From the NCBI GenBank assembly GCA_005408345.1, contig SEMN01001034.1:1-64000 (forward strand): a DNA stretch of 64,000 bases. Direction: 5' to 3'. The position numbers and the translations under genes are program-made. This document shows positions 33,368-43,000 of the stretch, piece by piece (the stretch's first letter is position 1; each line of letters begins with the position of its first letter). The notes beneath the pieces were generated by a model. The model saw only the letters and a program-made list of their open reading frames with translations. It was not told the DNA's origin and did no database searches. This DNA comes from Macquaria australasica (lineage: Eukaryota > Chordata > Actinopteri > Centrarchiformes > Percichthyidae).

Positions 33368-33495
33368 TGTTACGACCGGCCTAGGGGTAAACCGGTGCAC
33401 AACATAAAGAAAGTGTCTCCCTCCCTTTCCCTGCTCCCAAAGACAGTCACTTTCTTTATGTTGTGCACCGGTTTACCCCTAGGCCGGTCGTAACA
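33368..33495. repeat. 5' LTR replaced by a 128-bp perfect palindrome
   Basis: The left arm (33,368-33,415) is the first 48 bp of the LTR, TGTTACGACCGGCCTAGGGG and onward. The right arm (33,448-33,495) is its exact reverse complement, and 32 bp lies between. The middle of the LTR and its true opposite end (expected CCAGGGTCATAACA) are absent. Both outer ends are nonetheless flanked by element interior and by the GGTG target duplication respectively. Confidence 0.95.
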
Positions 33496-33499
33496 GGTG

Positions 33500-33561
33500 C
33501 CTTTTAAGGATGGATGGCACCTTTTGAGCTGTGTCCAGAACTTTGGCACCTGGATAACATC
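33500..33561 (-). pseudogene. host L2 LINE ORF1, N-terminal remnant (piece 4 of 4)
   Basis: The minus-strand frame CYPGAKVLDTAQKVPSILK leads, after removing the Gypsy element and one GGTG, straight into HPTVKQLII at 29,076. This proves that pieces 3 and 4 were contiguous. Upstream of CYPGAK the L2 resemblance stops, which is the 5' truncation point of the host L2. Confidence 0.85.
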
Positions 33562-34734
33562 ATGGCTTCAGCTCCAGATATTCTGATTACTGTAATAAGC
33601 CTGTGTGATCAATGAGATCCATGAATCCAGTAAACAACATGATGAACATTATTGCAGCTCATCGGTCTCAGCCCACTGCTACCTTAGATAACAGCAGTGA
33701 AGGCGAGTGATGTGCTGTGACTCACTGTTATTAGATGGTGTCTTTGATGATGACGGCTGTCTAATTCCTTGTGAAACAGACTGGCAGCTCAGGGTTAAAT
33801 TTTGGAAAATGGAAAATGAGGGCAGAATCTTCTGTTCCTGCGAACTCTGGATAAACAAGCCAGTCAGTCCTTATCACAAGCTTTTGCTAAATATTTCTGC
33901 AGGCTCTCCCAGAGAACTCTGCATTCTCCACTGTCTGTGTTTTTAACAGAAATCCACTTTATTTTATGTAATATATGTAAATTGTAGGCCATGCAGCAGA
34001 AACTTGTTTAACTGCTAAATTCTTGTAATAAATGTCATATCTGTTTGGACCTTAAGTAAAATGTCTGGGGTAAAGTATTTCTTTTAAAATAGCATCACTA
34101 CAGTGGCCACATTCATTTAGAAATTTTATATGAAAGAGCCCATATTTTAGACTTCCTGTGTTCCTGGATTATTTTTCCTGCTTTCTGTATCTAAACTCTC
34201 CATGAAAATGAGAATTCTGCAGATAAGGAATCCATAATTCAGCTCCAGCTGTTAATTACAATGTGTGTAATGACTTCCTCCAGCCTCTTTCACTTCAGTG
34301 CTGCCATTTCCACAGAGCTGCAGTGTCCAAGGAGGCTTTGTCCTAGATTCTCCAAACTCAATGGCTACAGCAGTGTAATGACAGTGAGAACACTGTGGGG
34401 GAGGCCTCATAACCATTAGTAGTTGGACCAGTCTAAACTCCTGTAATATAAAGGCAGGAGGATTATGACCTGTAATCACTGACTCTCAGAAAAACCACAA
34501 ATAGAATCTTCACAGAAACCTTTATAACAAACGTTTCATAACTATATGCAGTAACGCCACACTACATTTAAGAGTGCAAATATTATAGATAGCTGAACTA
34601 ACTTATAGGGGAACCGAATTTATACATCAATGTGTGTTTCCAGGTGTTGGGGAGTAAACCAGTGGTGTAGTGCACTACACCACGGAATTGCGTATACACA
34701 CTTCTAAAGCCCCTCTGATGCGCATCATTCAGTA
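33562..34734. other. no gene recognised
   Basis: Likely host flank of the L2 stack. Only short frames are seen, with no transposon termini. Could be unique DNA. Confidence 0.4.
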
Positions 34735-35240
34735 GTGTGATGCAAGCCAACATTTTTTTCCCTGGATGGCGAAGGCATGACTCGCCCTATTCCAGGGTTT
34801 TCCGTACCATTAGGTTATAACATGCAGCGCCAAAGTGTTTTTTCCAACAAGTCCACCAGCATAAACGACAGAATAGGTTGTTTGCCAATGACTCCCATGA
34901 CATATATAGGCGTATAGGTGTATAGGCTTCGTCGTCATGGTAACAATAATAAACATATGCTTAATGCTGTGAAACGGTCGCAGTTTGGTTAGGTTTAGGC
35001 ACCAAAACTATTAGGTTCAGAGCTAAAACATGTAAAATGATGCTCCAGCATAGGGCATTCTCCCTAACCAATCAACAACCAGAATACAATATTGACATTG
35101 TGTTGGTGCAATTTCAAAAGAGCAGCAGCTAGCAACTTGCATTTGACCCATTCATCCACCCCAACCTCCTCCTTATGCTGACTTTGTCACTCTTTATACT
35201 ACCTCACTGGACCAGAACTAGCCCTAAAAGATGGACTCCG
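34735..35240. repeat. dispersed repeat of unknown class
   Basis: It contains GGTTAGGTTTAGGCACCAAAA (35,000 region), ACTTTGTCACT and TTCATCCACC boxes. These are shared in the same order with 40,430-40,670 and 59,690-60,250. No coding sequence and no clear termini. Confidence 0.5.
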
Positions 35241-35320
35241 CCACCACCAGTAAGTCAACAAAATACATATATGTGTGTCCGATGTGACATTTACTTTTTT
35301 GAAAAAGGTACAAAAAACAA

Positions 35321-35519
35321 TGTTTAGAAATATAGAAATATTTTTTAATGATGGGCTGTCTATATAGTTAGTAGAAACACTACTGTTACCCCCATCCCAT
35401 TCAAGGACGCTACAAACAGGGAATGGTTAAAGTTTACTTTATGCTAATGCTAGTTAGCTGGCTGGCTAATGTTAGCTACCTGACTAGGACGGCCCATTAT
35501 TAAAAAATATTTCTAAACA
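35321..35519. repeat. inverted repeat, possible small MITE
   Basis: The left arm at 35,321-35,360 (TGTTTAGAAATA...GATGGGCTGTC) and the right arm at 35,488-35,519 (GACGGCCCATTATTAAAAAA...) are inverted. The left arm has an 8-bp internal duplication (TAGAAATA). The spacer is about 127 bp. Termini are not defined. Confidence 0.55.
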
Positions 35520-35651
35520 TTTAGTACCACTTCTGGCTTTTATAATTTAGCAATGTTGTGACCAACCACTAAAATTATTCATTGTAATTTTCTTATTTGT
35601 TGCAATAAATAAATATGCAAGATTCTTCATCATACATTGAAATAGTCGGTC

Positions 35652-36131
35652 ATGTTGATGGTTAAAAAATTGAAGAATGAGTATCCTACGAATAACTATC
35701 CTAAATGTATAACAAAAATAGTGGAAACACAAATGAGTGTGCAGTACTGTGCCAACAGTGAAGGACCACTTACCTTTGGTGTATACTTTGCTCACTGCTG
35801 TCCTAGAACAGTTTTGTCAGTGTTAAACATCACAAAGCTGCAGAAGCTAATTTCCAGAGCTGCAGTAAAATTGCTGTGGTTGAGACAGGTCATTCCATCT
35901 GCAGTGCTCTATCACTCAAAGTGGTTCAGTGGAGGGAGAGGTATTTTAGAAAAGACCCAGGACACTCAAATGAAACGAGAACTCGGTGTCAAGTTTAAGT
36001 GGGCCAGTTTAAAGTTAAGGTTGATGCAGCACATTGCAAAATTACCTTCTCTTTCCACAGACAGCACATGCTGCTATGTTGCTTACAAATTAGAAAGAGG
36101 AGAAGCTGCTGAATCTCCCAAATCTGGGTAA
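35652..36131 (+). CDS. unidentified ORF, possible LINE remnant
   Basis: A 159-codon plus-strand frame. KLLWLRQVIPSAVLYHSKWF followed by SGGRGILEK resembles the post-RT region of R2/NeSL-type LINEs, where a WLxLP...GGLGI motif occurs. The match is weak and from memory. Downstream, ELGVKFKWASLKLRLMQHIA is helical and basic. An adjacent frame (36,141-36,407) could be its continuation after a stop. No promoter, intron or partner gene is visible. It may equally be a fragment of an unknown protein. Confidence 0.35.
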   Translation: MLMVKKLKNEYPTNNYPKCITKIVETQMSVQYCANSEGPLTFGVYFAHCCPRTVLSVLNITKLQKLISRAAVKLLWLRQVIPSAVLYHSKWFSGGRGILEKTQDTQMKRELGVKFKWASLKLRLMQHIAKLPSLSTDSTCCYVAYKLERGEAAESPKSG

Positions 36132-36140
36132 TAAAGGGTC

Positions 36141-36407
36141 ATGACACTGAGCACTTCCAAGGCCAGCAAAGTGGAAGACAGATTGACTGCCTGGACAGCC
36201 ATAGAGAAAAAAAGAGCCAAGTCAGTTGTTGAAGACTCCTGGGAGAGAAGATTGTATTGGTATCAGTTTCCTTCCCACATGACTGGAACAAACCATAAAG
36301 AAACACAATTGTATGTCAGTGATATGTCTGGAACTTATAGAATTGTAAATATTGTGATCAGAGGGAGGATGAGGTCAACTATAAGCCCTTTTAACATGGG
36401 ACTGTAA
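36141..36407 (+). CDS. unidentified ORF, possible continuation of the preceding frame
   Basis: An 88-codon frame starting 10 bp after the previous stop and reading KVEDRLTAWTAIEKKRAKSV and VVEDSWERRLYWYQFPSH. It is charged and probably helical at the start. No known domain was recognised. Its position and similar composition suggest that both frames come from one eroded protein. Confidence 0.3.
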   Translation: MTLSTSKASKVEDRLTAWTAIEKKRAKSVVEDSWERRLYWYQFPSHMTGTNHKETQLYVSDMSGTYRIVNIVIRGRMRSTISPFNMGL

Positions 36408-36639
36408 GGTGGTGACCTTAAACTTGCATTTTCTGATTAAAAACGTAAGTGCTGAAGGCTGAATATTATAGCTGGGTGACAATTCATTATTATTGATTAT
36501 CATCTCTCTAGATAATGGCACAGCCCTGTCTCTTAGAAATCACATTTATATACTACTAATTAACAGCAAATATCTGCAAAGTCATAAAATGTTTCTATAC
36601 TGAATAGGTCTGCAAAATGGTCAACAACAACATATTTAC

Positions 36640-36740
36640 CATTTTTACAGTTCTGCCTCAGCAACTAAAGCGCTTGGTTAAGGTTAGGGAAAGATGGTGG
36701 TCTTGATTCGATAGAGAAAAAGTCAACAGTGACTTAAAGA
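36640..36740 (+). repeat. fragment of the GGTTAGGG/AAAGATGGTGG dispersed repeat
   Basis: It shares GGTTAGGGAAAGATGGTGGT and GTGACTTAAAG boxes with 3,520-3,600. Class unknown. Confidence 0.5.
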
Positions 36741-36910
36741 TTGAGACACAATGTATGTATGTATTAATGTTTTAACTGCAACTATCATCTTTCCCTTCTT
36801 AACCAAAGTGCTTTTGTTGTCTAAACATAACCATATTGCCCCTCTAAAAAAGAAGATAATAAAACAGAGGAGGTTAGCTCCATGGTATAACCCCCAAATT
36901 AAATCAAACA

Positions 36911-37249
36911 TTGCGAAAACTTGAAAGGAAATGGCGTTCCACCAATCTGGAAGAATCATGTTTCGCCTGGCAAGATAGTCTTAAAATTTATAGGAAGGCC
37001 CTCTGTAATGCCAGAGCAGCCTACTACTCATCATTAATAGAGGAAAATAAGAACAACCCCAGGTTTCTGTTCAGCACTGTAGCCAGGCTGACAGATAGTC
37101 ACAGCTCTGTTGAGCCATGTATTCCTATAGACCTCAGTAGTAATGACGTTATGAGCTTCTTTAATGATAAAATAAAACTATTAGAGACAAAATTCAGCAC
37201 CTCCTGCCCTCAGTTGGTACTGACTTATCTTCAAACACAGGTACCTTAG
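36911..37249 (+). pseudogene. L2 LINE linker upstream of RT
   Basis: The frame MRKLERKWRSTNLEESCFAW, then NARAAYYSSLIEENKNNPRF, LFSTVARLTDSHSS and VMSFFNDKI is the conserved basic and helical stretch between endonuclease and RT in L2 elements. It is interrupted after LQTQVP by a stop. RT begins in another frame at about 37,344. Just upstream (36,858-36,900) codons for RLAPWYNPQIK continue the same region. Confidence 0.85.
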
Positions 37250-37343
37250 AACCAACTGTACAACTTGATGTACATTTAGACTGCTTTTCTCCCATCAACC
37301 CTAGTCAACTAACTTCAATTATTTCCTCATCTAAGCCATCAAT

Positions 37344-38426
37344 GTGTCTCCCGCCGTCCCAACTAGGCTGCTTAAAGAAGTTTTACCCTTAGTTAGCATT
37401 TCTTTACTAGATATGATCAATCTGTCCATATTAAAAGGCTATGTGCCACAGTCCTTTAAAGTAGCTGTAATTCAACCTCTTCTTAAAAAGCCCACTCTTG
37501 ATCCAGGGGTTTTGTCAAATTATAGACCTATACCTAACCCTCCTTTTCTCTCTAAGATCCTTGAGAAAGCAGTGGCCAATCAGTTGTGTGAGTTTCTACA
37601 CAACAATAAGCTGTTTGAGGATTTTCAGTCAGGATTTAGAGTGCATCATAGCACAGAGACAGCACTGGTGAAAGTTACAAATGACCTTCTAATTGCATCC
37701 GACAAAGGACTTGTCTCTGTACTTGTCTTACTAGATCTTAGTGCTGCATTCGATACCATTGACCATCACATTCTATTACAGAGACTAGAACATTTAATTG
37801 GCATTAAAGGCACTGCACTAAGCTGGTTTAAATCCTATTTATCAGATCAATATCAGTTTGTACACGTTAACGATGAATCCTCTATGCACACCAAAGTTAG
37901 TCACGGAGTTCCACAAGGTTCTGTGCTTGGACCAATTCTATTTACCTTGTATATGCTTCCTTTAGGCAATATTATTAGGAAGCACTCCGTAAATTTTCAT
38001 TGTTATGCAGATGATACCCAAATATATTAATCGATCAAGCCAGATGAAACCAATCAATTAGTTAAACTTCAAGCATGCCTTAAAGACATAAAAACCTGGA
38101 TGACCTGCAATTTTCTGATGTTAAACTCAGACAAAACCGAAGTTATTGTACTTGGCCCCGAACACCTTCGAAACACATTATCTAAAGATAGAGTTTCTCT
38201 AGATGGCATTGCCCTGGCCTCCAGCGAAACCATAAGGAATCTTGGAGTTATCTTTGATCAGGATATGTCCTTTAACTCCCACATAAAACAAACTTCAAGA
38301 ACTGCCTTTTTTCATTTACATAACATTGCAAAAATCAGGCACATCCTATCTCAAAAAGATGCAGAAAAACTAGTCCATGCATTTGTTACGTCTAGGCTGG
38401 ACTATTGCAACTCTCTGCCCCAATAA
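37344..38426 (+). pseudogene. L2 LINE reverse transcriptase
   Basis: RT blocks are present in order: YVPQSFKVAVIQPLLKKP, SNYRPIPNPPFLSKILEK, FEDFQSGFRVHHSTETAL, LVLLDLSAAFDTIDH (first catalytic Asp), SHGVPQGSVLGPILFTLYM, and NFHCYADDTQIY (catalytic YADD). A TAA replaces one codon right after the box (38,028). The frame then continues as SIKPDETNQLV, NFLMLNSDKTEVIVLG and AFVTSRLDYCNSLP. One point mutation therefore separates two otherwise open halves. This would be the target-primed RT of the element. Confidence 0.92.
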
Positions 38427-38970
38427 ATCCCTTAAGACTCTCCAGCTGATTCAGAATGCTGCGGCACGTTTACTGACAAGAACCAGAAAAAGAGAACATA
38501 TTTCTCCAATATTAGCTTCTCTACACTGGCTCCCTGTAAAATCAGGTCAGGCACCATCATATCTTAAAGAGCTCATAGTACCCTATTACCCCACTAGAGC
38601 ACTGCGCTCCCAGAATGCAGGGTTCCTTGTGGTTCCTAGAGTCTCTAAAAGTAGAATGGGAGCCAGAGCCTTCAGCTATCAAGCTCCTCTCCTGTGGAAC
38701 CAGATCCCAGTTTGTGTACGGGAGGCGGACAACCTCCTCACATTTAAGAGTAGGCTTAAGACTTTCCTCTTTGATAAAGCTTATAGTAGGGCTGACTCAG
38801 GTGACCCTGAGCCCCCGACTGTTGATCTCGGCGGATCTTCTTCTCCTTCTCTCTTCTCTCTTTATCCCGCCAAAAGCTCCAACTTCTTCCTGTTTCTCCT
38901 GAAAGAGTCTCTTTGCCGCTGTTGTTCCGCTGCTGTCTATTTTGCTTGCTGTTAATGTATTGCTTTGTGT
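38427..38970 (+). pseudogene. L2 LINE C-terminal region
   Basis: After a frame change the coding sequence continues SLKTLQLIQNAAARLLTRTR, KREHISPILASLHWLPVKS, AFSYQAPLLWNQIPVCVRE and FKSRLKTFLFDKAYS, the standard end of L2 ORF2. A small deletion after LHWLPVKS is suggested by loss of the usual linker. The stop lies in the 3' region near 38,830-38,955. Confidence 0.85.
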
Positions 38971-39326
38971 AGTGTTGTTTCCGTTGGTGTTAACATCAAT
39001 GCCATTACCATATCTATACTGTATTGTGCTGCTGTATGTTCTCTTTCCTCCTGCTCTCTCTCTCCCGCTCCCCCCCTCCCCCTTCAACCCAACCGGTCGA
39101 GGCAGATGACCGCCCACCTTGAGCCTGGTTCTGCTCGAGGTTTCTACCTGTTAAAAGGGAGTTTTTCCTTGCCACTGTCGCATAGTGCTTGCTCATGGTG
39201 GGAACTGTTGGGTCTCTGTAAATATAAAGAGTCGGTCTAGACTTTCTCTATTCGAAAAAGTGCCCTGAGATAACTTTGTTATGATATGGCGCTATATAAA
39301 TAAAACTGAATTGAATTGAATTGAAT

Positions 39327-40092
39327 TTAATAGTAGGCTTAAGACTTTCCTCTTTGATAAAGTTTATAGTAGGGCTGACTCAGGTGACCCCTGAGCCAAC
39401 CCTTAGTGCTGATGATGATGAATGCTGATATAGGCCTAGACTGCCGGGGGACTTCCTATGATCCACTGAGCTCCTCTCTCCTCCTCTTCCTCTCTATCTG
39501 TACGCCCTCATATCCCATCAATGCTTGTTACTAACTCAACTTCTTCCCGTGCTTTCTCTCCTCTCTCTCTCTCTCCTTCTGTTGCTTTCTGCAGGTATTT
39601 CTGCCTCTGGAGCTGTAGAGTCTGGATCTGTGGTTGCAGGCCACCTGCTGCCCCCGTGTTCCTGCTCTGCACCCGCTGCTGCTATTACTGTTATTGCTCT
39701 TATTAGTATTACTATTATAATATTGCTCTTAGTATTATTTCTGTTAATATTAACATCAATATCATTACCACAACTATTACTTTACATCTCTATGTGGAAC
39801 TGTATTGTGCTGCTGTATGTTCTCTTTCCTCCTGCTCTCTCTCTCCCGCTCCCCCCCTTCCCCTTCAACCCAACAGGTCAAGGCAGATGACCGCCCACCC
39901 AGAGCCTGGTTCTGCTCAAGGTTTCTACCTGTTTAAAGGGAGTTTTTCCTTGCCACTGTCGCCTAGTGCTTGCTCATGGTGGGAATTGTTGGGTCTCTGT
40001 AAATATGAGGAGTCGGTCTAGACCTGCTCTATTCGAAAAAGTGCCCTGAGATATCTTTGTTATGATATGGCGCTATATAAATAAACTGAACC
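39327..40092 (+). mobile_element. second L2 3' end directly abutting the first
   Basis: It starts within the last ORF2 codons (AGGCTTAAGACTTTCCTCTT, also at 38,750) and runs to GGCGCTATATAAATAAACTG. It keeps a stretch (39,400-39,660) that is deleted in the first copy, so it is not a tandem duplicate of that copy. It is a separate 5'-truncated insertion placed at the (TTGAA)n tail of the first. Confidence 0.88.
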
Positions 40093-40429
40093 ACATGCAG
40101 GACTCAGGATGTGAACCATGGTCTCTGGTGTCAAAGTTCTGCACTTTGTACATCTACCGTCCACCTCCCTACAACTCACAAAAACATAGCACCTCCTTCA
40201 CTAGAAAAATCGTTGCCACTGAACATAATCCAGGTAGCAATTAAGTTTCCCATCACAATACAATTGGGAAAACAAATTGATATTATATGAACATAATTTC
40301 AGGGTTGTGTAACAGTTAAAAGGGAGAAATCTGACCCACTGCTTGCATACATACCAACAAGTCTTCCAAATTTAATGACCAAATACACTGTTGCTCCATG
40401 CTCCCCAGAACAACACATAGAAGCATTTT
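40093..40429. other. no gene recognised
   Basis: Short spacer with no frame or repeat that I can identify. Confidence 0.4.
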
Positions 40430-40670
40430 CTGTTCGCCGATATGAACAGGATGACATCACCGATTAAAAAATAAGTTTCTGATCTTACAGTGCTCTGGTT
40501 GAGGATTGGTTAGGTTTAGGCACAAAAACAACTTGCTTGGTGTTCCTAAACAATCATGGTCATGGTTAAAAGAAACCAACATTGACTGTCAGGAAACGGG
40601 AAATTAAACTATTCTCCAGTGTTAAAGTCAAAAATTTTGTTGACCCATTCATCCACCACGAACATCTCCA
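40430..40670. repeat. dispersed repeat of unknown class
   Basis: It contains GGTTAGGTTTAGGCACAAAA, CAACTTG, AACATTGACTGTC and CAGTGTTAAAGTCA in the same order as 59,690-60,250. The last part overlaps the motif TTGACCCATTCATCCACC that is also at 35,150. Confidence 0.6.
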
Positions 40671-41028
40671 TTTGTGGATTTACAATCTATTTATAATTCT
40701 TTCATCATGACTGTCCATATTGTAATTTTACTATGTTGGTCTATTCTGTACACACAACATCTATTACATGTCTGTCCATTCTGGGAGAGGAATTCCTCCT
40801 CTTTTGCTTTTCCTGTTAAAAGGGATTTTTGGGGCAGTTTTTCCTCATCCAAATCAAGGGTCTTTTATAACAATGTTACTGTCACATTCTGCCTCTCTGT
40901 CCCTCCCCCCAGCCACATTCCCAATTCCTCAAACCCATTCATTGCCATTCTCTTCCTGTCCACCAGACGCCCTCTGACTTGCCTGTCTGCCTATCTGTAC
41001 CTGCCTGCCTACCTGCAACTGCCTGTAA
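40671..41028. other. no gene recognised
   Basis: Pyrimidine-rich plus strand with open frames lacking any domain (40,674-41,057). Confidence 0.35.
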
Positions 41029-41240
41029 GTCAAGTCAAGTCAATTTTATTTATATAGCCCAATCACTAATTTGCCTCAAGGGGCTTTGTCATCAACATAT
41101 GACACCCTCTGTCCTTAGACCCTTGATTCGGATGAATCCCTCTCCCAGAACGGACACACATGCAATCAGGTGTGGTCAAACAGATAGGACCTGAGCCACA
41201 TGACCTCCTCTCCACCATGGAGACCTGAAAGAGGACAGAC
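41029..41240 (-). mobile_element. LINE/SINE 3' end with AAGTC tail
   Basis: AAGTCAAGTCAAGTCAATTT followed by a TTATTTATATAGCCCAATCA box and TGCCTCAAGGGGCTTTG is the 3' end (minus orientation) of a well-known fish LINE/SINE family. The tail is a tandem AAGTC. No coding part remains; resemblance fades after about 41,240. Confidence 0.7.
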
Positions 41241-42409
41241 TACAAAAACACACAAGGCAAAACTCAAGTACACCATTCACACAGATAGGATAAATGAACA
41301 GACACACAGAGGGAGAAAGGCGAGAGGAGAGGTTGAATCTCCTGGAGGACGAAGATCCAGATCCAAAACATCTGGAGAGAGGCACGACAGCCAGGGGAGA
41401 GAGAGAGGTCTGTAAGCCTGTATATACCTCCATTGTGGCAATAAATCATTGAATGGTACCAATCTGTCTGCATTTGGGTCCTATCTCTGTTGCCTCGCAG
41501 TTACCCACCATGACAGTCACACTACTTCCTCTATTGCTATCGATAGACAAGTCATAATCCCTACAGCCACCTGAGGGCTCTGTCACTTGAACGTAAACAT
41601 ACTGTAATTACTGTATTTTCTGCATTGGCATTGAATGTTGGCAATGGACTTTCTTCATTTCCCTTATAATTATAGTTCCAAATTACATAGCCCTTTCCAT
41701 GAAATGTTATAGGAATTAACAATTACATACCAGCTTCTTTCCAATAAATTTTCAGGAAAAATTCCAGGAAATCAGTAAGAAAACTGTAAAATGTCTCATG
41801 TTGTCATAAATGAGGACAAGTTGCAGTGGACCCTATTGTCACTTTTTATTAATATTGTATCGTTAGTATTGTGATCGATGTGACTTTAACTTTTTACCAT
41901 GTAATTTTGAATACTGGCCAGTAGGCAATGTAAATACGTTGCTTGTGATTGATTTTTGAAAATATATGTATATGTATAGGTTTTGCCTTTTTAACACAAT
42001 GTTTTGTTAACTTTTCAGTCCCTTAAATGTATTTTTACAGGATAGAAGATTGTTAATGTTAATATGAGCACATGAATTGTTAATTGCAAGGGTAATTGGA
42101 AGTTGAGATGATTTTATTCAACTGCTGTTCTCAAGGTCAAGAATGAACTTTGACCCACTGAACTTGGTTTATAACACATTTTAATGTAGTAATAAGCAGA
42201 TGTAAGGTAATTTTTCAATATATAATAATTAGAATGAACATGATATGATCAAAATCTCCAGAACAGCTACTAAATGGACCTTGAGACAAGATTGTTTTGT
42301 CAAATTAATTGTATATACTGCTTGAAATGTAAAACACAAGTGTTACCTTCGAGGGAATAAATTAAGTAATTCAAGAGAAACTGACTCGTCATTCACTGTA
42401 AATCGTTCT
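41241..42409. other. no gene recognised
   Basis: 41,241-41,500 may still belong to the adjoining repeat (purine-rich plus strand). 41,500-41,640 resembles the repeat ending at 60,250 (CACTACTTCCTC, CTCTGTCACTTGAACG). The rest is AT-rich with no frame of note. Confidence 0.35.
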
Positions 42410-43000
42410 ATTCACTGCTGGAGTTCTCTTCGTTTATTCTGGCCAGTGTTTACATCCTACCTCAGGCCTGTGTTTGTGAGGCGTTACAACACCTGGCAGC
42501 CCCATATTCACTGGCTGCATGGAGCATAAACATCCAGACTCCCTGCTCATTTTTCTTGGGGACTTTGACAGAGAAACCCTCAGCCACGAACTGCCAAAAT
42601 ACAGACAGCACATTAAGTCTCACCAAAACACACTGGACCATTGCTACACCACATTAAAGGACACCTATTGCTCTGTCCCCTGTACAGCTTTGGGACTCTC
42701 TGATCACTGTCTGGTTTATCTTAACTAAAATCTGCTAAGCCTGTGGTCAAGACTGTGAGAAGATGGATCAATGAGGCAATGCTGGAATTACCGGCCTGCT
42801 TTGACTGCACTGATTGGAGTGTTTTTGAGGCTGCAGCTACAGACCTGGATGAACTCTCTAACACTGTGACATCATTCATCAACTGGATGGTGAGTCACCC
42901 TCCTGTCTGAAAGCCTATACTGACCAGCTGGCCCCCATATTCACACAGATCTTCAACAGATCACTGGAGCTGTGTGAAGTCTCCTGCTGCTTCAAACATT
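42410..43000 (+). pseudogene. Rex1-like LINE fragment, endonuclease joined to RT by deletion
   Basis: The plus-strand frame starts at the middle of the nuclease (ASVYILPQACVCEALQHLA). It continues HPDSLLIFLGDFDRETLSHE (GDFN box with N to D), NTLDHCYTTLKDTYCSVP and ALGLSDHCLVYLN (SDH box). A frame change gives FDCTDWSVFEAAATDLDEL, and a deletion jumps to SCLKAYTDQLAPIFTQIFNR, an RT block. Several hundred codons are missing. Not functional. Confidence 0.8.

Larger units (their letters stand above)
29086..33495 (-). mobile_element. Gmr1-type Ty3/Gypsy LTR retrotransposon
   Basis: A 4.4-kb element inserted in L2 ORF1. In element order it has a damaged 5' LTR (33,368-33,495), a primer-binding site, gag with protease, integrase, RT/RNaseH, polypurine tract and 3' LTR. 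Placing integrase ahead of RT is the hallmark of the Gmr1 group, first known from cod; ordinary Ty3/Gypsy elements have integrase last. The 4-bp target duplication is GGTG at 29,082-29,085 and 33,496-33,499. A deletion fuses the integrase core to the middle of RT, so it is not autonomous. Confidence 0.93.
36858..39326 (+). mobile_element. L2-type LINE with near-complete RT, 5'-truncated
   Basis: A plus-strand element from the post-endonuclease linker through RT to the 3' tail (TTGAATTGAATTGAATTG at 39,309-39,326). It has few lesions: a frame break near 37,250, an in-frame TAA at 38,028 just after the YADD box, and a break at 38,424. Its 3' UTR is the source type for the short L2 copies scattered through the window. 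The endonuclease and ORF1 are absent. Confidence 0.92.

Noticed and set aside
33027..33407. 126-codon plus-strand frame across the Gag start
   Set aside because: It is antisense to the open Gag frame, which has clear domain content; its Ser/Thr-rich composition reflects the complementary strand.
29086..33495. An endogenous retrovirus with envelope
   Set aside because: No env-like frame, signal peptide or transmembrane fusion region is present between pol and the LTR. The pol order and Gag type point to a Gmr1-type Ty3/Gypsy element.
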